From SZUA-36 sp963801195 (GTDB lineage: Bacteria; Pseudomonadota; Gammaproteobacteria; Xanthomonadales; SZUA-36), in contig CAWDDX010000007.1 of assembly GCA_963801195.1 (NCBI GenBank), positions 992,001 to 1,056,000 on the forward strand: DNA of 64,000 bases, read 5' to 3'. Numbering within the stretch: position 1 is the stretch's first letter; every line of letters starts with the position of its first letter. Below the pieces are notes generated by a model. That model saw only the letters and a program-made list of their open reading frames with translations. It had not been told where the DNA came from and ran no database searches. A program made the position numbers and the translations under genes. Shown in pieces: positions 35,275-42,719 of the stretch.

Positions 35275-36717
35275 ATGCGGAACACGATAAAACAATTCCA
35301 ACTCACAGCCGCCATACTTGAGCCGCCGGCCAGCCGTCGCGAAGTGATGACAAATCAGGCAATTGCTTACGCTGAGCACTTTCTGGAGCGCTTGGCGCTT
35401 GCAAAAACCTATGAGCCTGACGCGGGCCGCAGCCGCCTGCTCGAGGAGGATTTTAGCGAAGGGGGGACAGACTTTTCTGACCTGTTGGAAACCTTGGGCA
35501 CGGCGGTTAATTTTGAAGGGATCAACCCTGCTTCGGGTGGACACATGGGCTACATACCCGGCGGTGGAATATACCCGTCCGCGCTGGGGGATTTCCTCGC
35601 CGATATCACCAATTGTTATTCCGGTGTGTCGTTCGCCTCTCCGGGCGGGGCAAAGATGGAGAGACAAATGGTGCGCTGGATGGCAATGCTTGTGGGTTAC
35701 CCAGAAACTTCCGGAGGTGACCTCACGTCCGGCGGCAGCATGGCGAACCTGACGGCCATTATTGCCGCGAGGGAAACCATGGGCGTGCGGGCAAGAGACG
35801 TCGAAAACAGCTGTATCTACACCACATCAGATGCACATCACTGTATAGACAAGGCAATACGTGCTGCGGGTCTGGCCGAGTGTAACAGGCGGCTGGTGCC
35901 AATGGACGAGCGGTTTCGTATGGATGTGCCCGCTTTGCGTCAGCTGATCGTCGAGGACAAGGCCGCGGGCCTGCGGCCATGGCTGGTGATTGCCTCTGCA
36001 GGTACCACGGACACGGGAGCGGTCGACCCCGTCGTGTCTATCGCCGAGGTGGCCGAACAACACGGATTGTGGTTACACGTCGATGCGGCATACGGGGGGT
36101 TTTTCCTGTTGTGCGCCGAGGGCAGGCAGGTTCTTCGCGGTCTCGACAAGGCACATTCCATCGTACTGGACCCTCACAAGGGCCTGTTTCTTCCTTATGG
36201 GTCCGGGGCGGTGCTGGTCAAGGATGAAGCGTGGCTAGCGCGATCGCAGTCCTACCAGGCGGACTATATGCAGGACGCAAGGATGGTTACCGGACATTAT
36301 TCACCGGCGGATTTATCCCTGGAATTGACGCGGCCGTTCAGGGGCTTGCGATTCTGGATGCCGCTAAAATTGTTTGGGCTGGCGCCGTTTCGCGCCGCCC
36401 TGGCTGAAAAAATATGGCTCGCGCGATATTTCCATGAACAACTCGATAAAGCGCCGGGTTGGGAAACAGGGCCTTATCCGGAGCTATCGGTGGTGACATA
36501 TCGCTTCCTACCTGAAAACGCCGATGCGGATGACTTCAACCGAAAACTGGTCGCGGCAGTGCAGGCGGATGGCAAAGTATTCATCAGTTCCACCCTCATC
36601 AGTGGGCAATTCTTTTTGCGCCTGGCGGTGTTGCATTTCCGCACCCACCTGCAACAGGTCGATTATCTCCTCGGCCTGCTTCAAAAACTGGCGATTGAGT
36701 TAAACCAGGCCATTTGA
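35275..36717 (+). CDS. Group II PLP-dependent decarboxylase (aromatic amino acid type)
   Basis: 480 residues. The PLP lysine is in LDPHKGLFLPYGSGAVLVKD (about 303), with HVDAAYGGFF (about 266), TSDAHHCIDKA (about 182) and TSGGSMANL (about 147). The HxDxAYGG signature and overall order fit aromatic-L-amino-acid, glutamate or cysteine-sulfinate decarboxylases. It diverges from the 33669-35108 gene over a 166-bp AT-rich gap; the two are only distantly similar, so this is not a recent duplication. Confidence 0.9.
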   Translation: MRNTIKQFQLTAAILEPPASRREVMTNQAIAYAEHFLERLALAKTYEPDAGRSRLLEEDFSEGGTDFSDLLETLGTAVNFEGINPASGGHMGYIPGGGIYPSALGDFLADITNCYSGVSFASPGGAKMERQMVRWMAMLVGYPETSGGDLTSGGSMANLTAIIAARETMGVRARDVENSCIYTTSDAHHCIDKAIRAAGLAECNRRLVPMDERFRMDVPALRQLIVEDKAAGLRPWLVIASAGTTDTGAVDPVVSIAEVAEQHGLWLHVDAAYGGFFLLCAEGRQVLRGLDKAHSIVLDPHKGLFLPYGSGAVLVKDEAWLARSQSYQADYMQDARMVTGHYSPADLSLELTRPFRGLRFWMPLKLFGLAPFRAALAEKIWLARYFHEQLDKAPGWETGPYPELSVVTYRFLPENADADDFNRKLVAAVQADGKVFISSTLISGQFFLRLAVLHFRTHLQQVDYLLGLLQKLAIELNQAI

Positions 36718-36873
36718 GCCAAACCTTCTACCGGCGGGAGTTCTGCCAATCCCGGATTCTTATACGAGGGGCATAATATCCGGGTCAGTCCAGCATATGA
36801 TGTCAGCAGACAGAAACATACGTTATGTATATTTTTGCTATATTTATCAGAAGATAAGAGTAAGGTGCTGATA

Positions 36874-38139
36874 ATGAATCATCTTGATCACCCGAATGAG
36901 ATTACGCGTGAATCGCTGGTTCGCATCCTTGATATCATGCATCGCCTGGCCTCACCCGAGGCGATGCCGGAATTGCTGCGCGAAATCATCGAGGTAGGCA
37001 AGGTCGCCATCGTTGCCGAAACCGGGGTATTGTGGTTACTGGACAAGAGCAGCGGAAAACTGGTCATGGTTGTTCCAAGCAGCAGTGATCCCGCGCGGCT
37101 GGACATCGGTCAAGGCTGGGCTGGAGAGTGCGCGAGAACCCTTGTAATAAGCAACATACATGAATGCCGGGAAGACCCGCTTTTTCTCGAATACCCGACG
37201 CACATCAGCGGCGGCGAGACCCGTTCACTTTTAAATGTACCCATTACCGGGCTGGATGAAACCATCCTGGGCGTGATGCAATGGCTTGGCACTGAAACCG
37301 GGCAGTTTGATGAGCACGACGAGTGGGTGGGGCCGGCACTGGCGGCGCAGGCGGCGGTGGCGATTCAGCACTCGTACATGACCGATGAGTTGCTCGCCAA
37401 TGCAATTCTGAGCCAGGAGGTCGCAGTGGCGCGCGACATACAAATGAGTACCTTGCCGGATCGCATGCCCGATGTTCCCGGTTATGACCTGCACGGTCAT
37501 TTTCAACCGACAGACCATACGGGCGGCGATCTGTATGACCTCGTAGTGCTGAACGGGCGGTTGTTCATGCTGTTGGGTGATGCAACGGGTCACGGCTTCG
37601 GCCCGGCTCTGTCAGCAACCCAGATGCAGGCCATGTTGCGGGTTTCATTCAGGCTCGGCGCCGATCTTGACCAGGCTTACATGCACGTCAACAACCAGTT
37701 GGTGGAGGATCTGCCTGACGACAGGTTCATCACAGCGTTCATGGGCTTCTTGGATCCAACCACCCACGTGGTCAACTATCACTCGGGCGGGCAGGGGCCG
37801 ATCCTGCATTTTCGTGCCGCGAAACGGGTTTGTGCATGGTACAAACCCACCAGTTTTCCTGTGGGTGCGATGGCGATCGACAGCAAGCAGGATTCGGTAA
37901 ACCTTAAACTGGAGCCCGGTGACATCCTGGGATTGATATCAGATGGCATCTATGAATATACAAACCTTGACAGGGAGGAATTCGGTGAAGAACGGGTCGC
38001 AAACGTAATCAGGGCCAATATGCATCTTTCGATGGCCGGGCTGAGTGCAAAGCTGATAAAAGCCGTGATGGACTTTGGTGGTGATGCGCCACAGGCGGAT
38101 GATATAACACTGGTGATGGTGCGACGATTGCCGGAATAG
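36874..38139 (+). CDS. GAF domain-containing PP2C (SpoIIE/RsbU) protein phosphatase
   Basis: 421 residues. A GAF sensor (about 20-175; GVLWLLDKSSGKLVMVV, RSLLNVPI) is followed by a linker helix with SQEVAVARDIQMSTLP and a PP2C SpoIIE domain (about 205-420) having metal-binding Asp in TDHTGGDLYD and LLGDATGHGFGPAL, ISDGIYEYTN and QADDITLVMV. It would dephosphorylate a STAS anti-anti-sigma protein. ATG 36874 has AAGG 8 nt upstream; an upstream TTG at 36835 is less likely. First gene of the partner-switching operon. Confidence 0.92.
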   Translation: MNHLDHPNEITRESLVRILDIMHRLASPEAMPELLREIIEVGKVAIVAETGVLWLLDKSSGKLVMVVPSSSDPARLDIGQGWAGECARTLVISNIHECREDPLFLEYPTHISGGETRSLLNVPITGLDETILGVMQWLGTETGQFDEHDEWVGPALAAQAAVAIQHSYMTDELLANAILSQEVAVARDIQMSTLPDRMPDVPGYDLHGHFQPTDHTGGDLYDLVVLNGRLFMLLGDATGHGFGPALSATQMQAMLRVSFRLGADLDQAYMHVNNQLVEDLPDDRFITAFMGFLDPTTHVVNYHSGGQGPILHFRAAKRVCAWYKPTSFPVGAMAIDSKQDSVNLKLEPGDILGLISDGIYEYTNLDREEFGEERVANVIRANMHLSMAGLSAKLIKAVMDFGGDAPQADDITLVMVRRLPE

Positions 38140-38160
38140 AGAACAAACGGGAAAGAAGAA

Positions 38161-38562
38161 ATGCAGCGAAAATTCAAACGCAACTTTAATGAACTCAAGA
38201 ATATAGTCAAAATGACAGAATCAGTTTTCCATGAAATGAACCTGTCGGACGGATTGCGTAATGTTGTCGATCTTGCAACCGAAGAGTTGTTTGTCAACAT
38301 GGTAACGTACAACACTGAATCGAACGAAGAAATCCTGATCGAAATGTTGCCGCACGCCCTGGGTCTCGAGGTCAGGCTGACGGATTATGACGTGGAGAGG
38401 TTTGACCCGACAAGCGTCGCCAACGTTGATGTCGACGCGCCATTGGAAGAGCGTACGCCGGGCGGACTGGGTCTTTACCTGGTGATGAAGATGGTCGATT
38501 CCATTCATTACGAATACCGGAACAGGCAAAGCAAGATCACGTTTATTGTGGACAGGAAGTAA
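38161..38562 (+). CDS. RsbW-like serine kinase/anti-sigma regulatory factor (HATPase)
   Basis: 133-residue GHKL ATPase. The N box is LATEELFVNMVTYN (about 39-52; Glu and Asn of ExxxN) and the glycine box TPGGLGLYLVMKM (about 99-111). The middle D-x-G box reads DYDVERFDP, without the usual Gly, which may affect ATP turnover. The role is to phosphorylate the STAS partner and to bind either it or another target. It lies 21 nt after the phosphatase and 4 nt before the STAS gene. Confidence 0.9.
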   Translation: MQRKFKRNFNELKNIVKMTESVFHEMNLSDGLRNVVDLATEELFVNMVTYNTESNEEILIEMLPHALGLEVRLTDYDVERFDPTSVANVDVDAPLEERTPGGLGLYLVMKMVDSIHYEYRNRQSKITFIVDRK

Positions 38563-38566
38563 ACTG

Positions 38567-38863
38567 ATGTTTGAAATATTACTTGCGGATGACGGGATCG
38601 TCGTTATGGACGGCAGGCTGGACGCGGCACAGGCGGTCAAGGCCCAGACCTTTCTCGACAAAATCGAAGGTGAGTGTGTGATCGACATGGCGAAGATGGA
38701 ATACATATCCAGTGCCGGTCTGGGTGTTCTTTTGAAAACCCACAAGCGTCTGATGGGTTCGGGTAAGGGTGTAAAACTGATCAATGTCAGCCACCACATT
38801 CATGACATTTTCCGTTATTCAGGATTCGACAAGTTGTTTGAAATTGTCCCAGGTAAGCAATAA
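38567..38863 (+). CDS. STAS domain anti-anti-sigma factor
   Basis: 98-residue STAS protein. The phosphorylatable Ser lies in MEYISSAGLGVLLKTH (about 43-58). The start MFEILLADDGIVVMDGRLDA matches RsbV/SpoIIAA lengths. ATG at 38567 has AGGAAG upstream, overlapping the end of the kinase gene; a longer frame from 38546 lies within that gene. In the module the phosphatase would dephosphorylate it and the kinase would re-phosphorylate it. Confidence 0.93.
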   Translation: MFEILLADDGIVVMDGRLDAAQAVKAQTFLDKIEGECVIDMAKMEYISSAGLGVLLKTHKRLMGSGKGVKLINVSHHIHDIFRYSGFDKLFEIVPGKQ

Positions 38864-38905
38864 CGAAGGAACCGCGGCGCAGCATGGAATTATTTTTCAA
38901 ACACC

Positions 38906-38934
38906 CACCAACTTTTTCCGACTCCGGAAGTAAT
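38906..38934 (+). promoter_or_regulatory. Candidate ECF promoter motif, copy 1 (sigma gene)
   Basis: CACCAACTTTTT-N11-AGTAAT. The same two blocks with the same 11-bp spacing occur at 40324-40352. AACTTT-type -35 and a -10 about 15 bp later fit ECF promoters. Here the motif ends one base before the sigma start codon, so either the start is leaderless or further downstream, or the site acts as an operator. Confidence 0.5.
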
Positions 38935-38935
38935 T

Positions 38936-39478
38936 ATGCATAAGGACAAGGATGCTGCCCTTGTAAACGACTGTAAACGTGGTGACCGACGGGCTATGTC
39001 CAGGTTGGTCAGCGAATACCAACGGCCGGTTTTTAATGCAGCCTATCGAATACTGGGAAACATGGATGATGCAGCGGATGCGACACAAACAGTTTTCCTC
39101 AAGGTGTTTGAACACCTCGATGACTATGATCAGAAATTCAAGTTCTTCAGCTGGGTTTACAGGATAGCCATCAATGAATCGCTTAACCAGGTTAAGAAGC
39201 GTCGTGCACAGGAGCCTTTGGATGATGGCCAGGCGTCACCGTGGAAGGGCCCTGCGGAGGCTTTGGACTCAAAACGGCTCGACGAACGTGTGCAGGACGC
39301 AGTGATGTTACTTGGTGATGACTACAGAACCGTTGTGGTTTTGAAACACATTTCAGGTTGCAGCTATCAACAGATAGGTGAAATTCTGCAGTTGCCTCAA
39401 AAAACCGTGAAGTCACGTTTATATACCGCCCGACAGCTTTTGAAAAAGGCACTTGAAAATCACAGCAGCATTTCCTGA
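38936..39478 (+). CDS. ECF-type RNA polymerase sigma factor
   Basis: 180 residues. Region 2 (about 8-75) contains LVSEYQRPVFNAAYRILGN, DAADATQTVFLKVFEHL and FFSWVYRIAINESLNQVKKR, which contact -10 DNA. Region 4 (about 118-172) contains DYRTVVVLKHISGCSYQQIG and the HTH LPQKTVKSRLYTARQLLKK that reads the -35. It is followed 14 nt later by its probable membrane anti-sigma protein. The upstream repeated motif suggests autoregulation. It is 72 nt downstream of the partner-switching genes and may also be read from them. Confidence 0.95.
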   Translation: MHKDKDAALVNDCKRGDRRAMSRLVSEYQRPVFNAAYRILGNMDDAADATQTVFLKVFEHLDDYDQKFKFFSWVYRIAINESLNQVKKRRAQEPLDDGQASPWKGPAEALDSKRLDERVQDAVMLLGDDYRTVVVLKHISGCSYQQIGEILQLPQKTVKSRLYTARQLLKKALENHSSIS

Positions 39479-39492
39479 GGGTTTTGACTACG

Positions 39493-40302
39493 ATGAATGA
39501 AAACAATCAAATGGACCAGATCCCTGTCGATCAACATATTTGGAATCTTCTCAATGGCAATATCGATGGCGAATTGAGTGCTGATGAACAGCACGAACTG
39601 GACCGTCTTCTTGTAAATTCAGACAGAGTGTCTGAACTGGATAAAGAATTAAGGGCCATAACGGATCTTCTGGACGAGTTGCCGGTGGTCGAAGTTCCGC
39701 ATCACCTGCAAAACGCCATTGAGCAACAGGTCAGTTTACCGGTGCGGCACGATGCAAAACAAAACAGCAAAAGCTTTTTTACTGACTGGCTGCGCGCACC
39801 GTGGTTACAACCCGGGTTAGCCCTTGCAGCAGCGGTTGTATTGACCTTGAGTATCTATGAAATGGATTCAAAACCCATTTCGAGCAAGGACGCAGAAAAC
39901 CTGTCCGGCACCATGGTTAAAAAGCAACCGCCCGGTATGCAGGGCGTGTTAGTCGACAGCGTTCATTTTGAAACCTCGCAAGTGAATGGCGGGGCTGAAT
40001 TACGCAACCAGGATGAATTATTTACCCTGGATGTACAATTAAACTCTGAAGGGCCGGTTGAAATGGTCATGGACCTTACCGGTAGCGGACTCGGTTTTGA
40101 AAGTGCGACCCACGCCCAGGAAACCGGCAACGCCGTTTTTATCAGGGATGGCGAAGTACGTCTCACCAGTCTTGGCGACCAGCATTTTACTTTGAAATTA
40201 AATCACACCTCAGGCCGTGAGCAAGGGACACTGCTGGAGCTGAATCTCTTTGCCAATGAGCATCTCGTACAAAAGGCCGAATTGATTATTTCAGGGTATT
40301 GA
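39493..40302 (+). CDS. Membrane-spanning anti-sigma factor (putative)
   Basis: 269 residues. The N-terminal cytosolic part (1-85; HIWNLLNGNIDGELSADEQ) has the pattern of an anti-sigma domain but lacks the zinc Cys/His residues of the zf-HC2 type. One TM helix follows (about 107-123, GLALAAAVVLTLSIY), then a periplasmic beta-rich domain of about 140 residues that could sense a signal. ATG 39493 is chosen (GAGGG 11 nt upstream); a TTG at 39484 is too close to that SD. Pairing with the ECF sigma gene is the main evidence. Confidence 0.8.
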   Translation: MNENNQMDQIPVDQHIWNLLNGNIDGELSADEQHELDRLLVNSDRVSELDKELRAITDLLDELPVVEVPHHLQNAIEQQVSLPVRHDAKQNSKSFFTDWLRAPWLQPGLALAAAVVLTLSIYEMDSKPISSKDAENLSGTMVKKQPPGMQGVLVDSVHFETSQVNGGAELRNQDELFTLDVQLNSEGPVEMVMDLTGSGLGFESATHAQETGNAVFIRDGEVRLTSLGDQHFTLKLNHTSGREQGTLLELNLFANEHLVQKAELIISGY

Positions 40303-40323
40303 ACTATTTATTTAAAGTATATT

Positions 40324-40352
40324 CACCAACTTTTTCGATCCATTGCAGTAAT
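40324..40352 (+). promoter_or_regulatory. Candidate ECF promoter motif, copy 2 (repeat-protein gene)
   Basis: CACCAACTTTTT-N11-AGTAAT, identical in both blocks and spacing to 38906-38934 while the 11-bp spacer differs. It ends 56 nt before the start codon of the nonapeptide-repeat gene, a natural promoter distance. Confidence 0.6.
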
Positions 40353-40408
40353 GGTTACTAAGGTCAACGTAGGTCAGGGCGTTAAAAATATTATAAGAGG
40401 ATGAGAGA

Positions 40409-41620
40409 ATGAGCATGAACAATCAGAAGACCTGGATAGTAGTGGGCATATTGGCAGTTGTCATCGGCGGTGTTGCTTTTCTGGGTAACGATTTCCCGGC
40501 TGGTAATGACCAGGCCTCGGGAACGATTGTTCCCGCAGAACGTTATCGTGGTGAACAGATCACCAAAAGTGATGTTCAACTCGGTGACGAGAGTGTTTCG
40601 CAATTGATGCAAACAGACCTGTACCAGCAGATCGTCAGTGATGCCTCGTTTGCTGCAGCGCTTAATAGTGATGCGTTCAGGCAAGCGTTGGCCAGCGAAG
40701 CCTTCCGCACGGCGATGAACAGCGAAGCCTTCCGTACGGCGATGAACAGTGAAGCGTTCCGCAGCGCGATGAACAGTGAAGCGTTCCGTACCGCGATGAA
40801 CAGCGAAGCGTTCCGCACCGCGATGGCCAGTGACAACTTCCGCGGCGTAATGAACAGCGAGGCCTTTCGTACTGCAATGGCCAGCGACAATTTCCGCAGC
40901 GTAATGAACAGCGAGGCCTTCCGCACCGCGATGAACAGCGAGGCCTTCCGCACCGCACTGGCCAGTGACAACTTCCGCAGTGTGTTGAACAGCGAGGCGT
41001 TCCGCACCGCGATGAACAACGAAGCGTTCCGCACCGCGCTGGCCAACGACAGTTTCCGCACAGCCATGGCCAATGATGCTGCTTTTGATGCGGCCCTGGC
41101 AGGTGATGCGGCGCTCTCCGCCGCCATGTCAAATGACAGCTTCCGTACGGCGATGAGCAGCGAAGCTTTCCGCACCGCGATGAACAGCGAAGCCTTCCGC
41201 ACCGCGATGAACAGCGAAGCCTTCCGCACGGCGATGAACAGCGAGGCCTTCCGCACCGCGATGAACAGTGAGGCCTTCCGCACCGCGATGAACAGTGAGG
41301 CCTTCCGCACGGCGATGAACAGCGAGGCCTTCCGCACCGCGATGAACAGTGAGGCCTTCCGCACCGCGATGAACAGTGAGGCCTTCCGCACCGCGATGAA
41401 CAGTGAGGCCTTCCGCACCGCGATGAACAGCGAAGCCTTCCGCACCGCGATGAACAGCGAAGCCTTCCGCACCGCGATGAACAGCGAGGCCTTCCGTAGC
41501 GCGATGAACAGCGAGGCCTTCCGCACGGCGCTGAACAACGACAACTTCCGCTCCGCGCTGGCCAGTGACAACTTCCGTACGGCCATGGCCAACGAAGCAC
41601 TTCGAAGCGCGTCGCAGTAG
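40409..41620 (+). CDS. Membrane-anchored nonapeptide-repeat protein
   Basis: 403 residues. An N-terminal hydrophobic helix (TWIVVGILAVVIGGVAFLG, about 8-26) should anchor it in the inner membrane with the rest outside. After a 50-residue linker, residues 87-403 are 35 tandem units, consensus SEAFRTAMN: 33 of nine residues and two of ten (units 16-17). Twelve consecutive units (19-30) are identical in protein. Phe4 and Arg5 are almost invariant; variants are SDNFR and NDSFR. Nine residues equal 2.5 helical turns, so hydrophobic residues would appear on alternating faces of a helix; short capped helices are another possibility. No family recognised. AGG lies 8 nt before the ATG. Confidence 0.85.
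   Translation: MSMNNQKTWIVVGILAVVIGGVAFLGNDFPAGNDQASGTIVPAERYRGEQITKSDVQLGDESVSQLMQTDLYQQIVSDASFAAALNSDAFRQALASEAFRTAMNSEAFRTAMNSEAFRSAMNSEAFRTAMNSEAFRTAMASDNFRGVMNSEAFRTAMASDNFRSVMNSEAFRTAMNSEAFRTALASDNFRSVLNSEAFRTAMNNEAFRTALANDSFRTAMANDAAFDAALAGDAALSAAMSNDSFRTAMSSEAFRTAMNSEAFRTAMNSEAFRTAMNSEAFRTAMNSEAFRTAMNSEAFRTAMNSEAFRTAMNSEAFRTAMNSEAFRTAMNSEAFRTAMNSEAFRTAMNSEAFRTAMNSEAFRSAMNSEAFRTALNNDNFRSALASDNFRTAMANEALRSASQ
40667..41617 (+). repeat. Coding 27-bp tandem repeats (35 units)
   Basis: DNA repeats coding for the nonapeptide units; the commonest unit is AGCGAAGCCTTCCGCACCGCG plus ATGAAC. Units 19-30 differ only at synonymous positions, indicating recent expansion or homogenisation. Because 27 is a multiple of 3, both antisense frames stay open over more than 300 codons; these are artefacts. 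Confidence 0.95.
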
Positions 41621-41676
41621 TTTCGAGGGGGGACGGGCTCAAGCTATGGCATAAAACGCAAGAGCGATAGTCCAGA

Positions 41677-41709
41677 AAAACCGCCTGCCATTTGCAGGCG
41701 GTTTTTTTT
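41677..41709 (+). terminator. Rho-independent terminator of the repeat-protein gene
   Basis: AAAAACCGCCTGC pairs with GCAGGCGGTTTTT around a 5-nt loop, ending in a run of seven or more T. Located about 60 nt after the stop. Confidence 0.93.
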
Positions 41710-41810
41710 AGCATACGAAAATTTGCGGGAACCGGTAGATGGCAAGTGTGGAATGGCATGGAAGTGTGACGACTTGATCCCGGAAAAAGCAGATATTTCA
41801 TTTTAAGAGT

Positions 41811-42719
41811 ATGCTAATTAAAACAATTCGATCGACTGGGAGGTGTGGGGTGCGTGCCGGAAGTCTATTGGCAACTCTAGTTTTTGCTATGGTTCACACG
41901 CAGGTCAATGCGGCGCCCTTCGAAATTGATTTCATCCAAACAGACGATCTGTTACTTATCTACCAGGATCCATTTCAGACTTACCTGGTGCCGCATGTGG
42001 CTAAAAGTTTTCATAATTCGTATGAATTTCAGAAATATCTTTTTGACTGGAAACCGCGGGAAAGAACCACGGTTATCCTGACTGATTTCAGCGATTACGG
42101 AAACGCCGGCGCCAGCGTTTCCCCACGCAACTCGATTTCCGTATATATCGCACCGTCGAACCGCACACTCGAAACCTTGCCGGGTAACGAAAGAACCTTC
42201 ATGATCATGAACCACGAACTGACGCACGTGGCGACCATGGACGTTGCAAATAAACGGGATTTGCGCTGGCGCAGATTTTTCGGCGGCAAGCCGCGTCAGA
42301 CCGATCTGCATCCGGAGTCCATACTGTATAACTACCTCGCAACGCCGAGGCTCAGCGCGCCGCGCTGGTACCAGGAAGGATCTGCCACCTTTGTCGAAAC
42401 CTGGATGTCGGGTGGCGTCGGACGGGCCCAGGGTGCATACGACGAGATGGTGTTCCGTTCGATGGTGCGGGATGATGCGCATTTTTACAGCAATCTCGGC
42501 ATCGTGGCCGAGGGCAGCAGTATTGACTTCCAGGGCATGGTCAACGCCTACCTTTACGGAACCCGGTTCATGAGTTATCTGGCCCTTCAATACTCGCCCG
42601 AAATCCTTGTTGAATGGCTCAAGCGCGGCGAGGACAGTGAAAGGTATTACGCCAAACAGTTTGCAAGATGTATTTGGTTTGCCGCTGGAAGATGCGTGGA
42701 ACCAGTGGATCAATTTTGA
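41811..42719 (+). CDS. Secreted HExxH metalloprotease, 5' part of a frameshifted gene
   Basis: 302 residues in this frame. Signal peptide (about 1-35, cut near VNA-AP), then a gluzincin-type catalytic region with HELTH at 135-139 (MNHELTHVATMD) and third-ligand Glu in RWYQEGSATFVETW (about 190-203), like M1-related secreted peptidases. After YYAKQF (about 288) the frame changes to unrelated residues and stops. The natural continuation (DVFGLPLEDAWNQW) is in the next frame, so one base too many is present near 42655-42668. See the 3' part. Confidence 0.8.
   Translation: MLIKTIRSTGRCGVRAGSLLATLVFAMVHTQVNAAPFEIDFIQTDDLLLIYQDPFQTYLVPHVAKSFHNSYEFQKYLFDWKPRERTTVILTDFSDYGNAGASVSPRNSISVYIAPSNRTLETLPGNERTFMIMNHELTHVATMDVANKRDLRWRRFFGGKPRQTDLHPESILYNYLATPRLSAPRWYQEGSATFVETWMSGGVGRAQGAYDEMVFRSMVRDDAHFYSNLGIVAEGSSIDFQGMVNAYLYGTRFMSYLALQYSPEILVEWLKRGEDSERYYAKQFARCIWFAAGRCVEPVDQF

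Noticed and set aside
38906..38934. Treating the first CACCAACTTTTT motif as a normal promoter of the sigma gene
   Set aside because: Transcription would start downstream of the chosen ATG; kept only as a candidate regulatory site with that caveat.
40576..41801. Long antisense ORFs (338 and 374 codons) opposite the nonapeptide gene
   Set aside because: They arise because a 27-bp repeat keeps all frames open; no SD, and composition is a mirror of the sense repeat.
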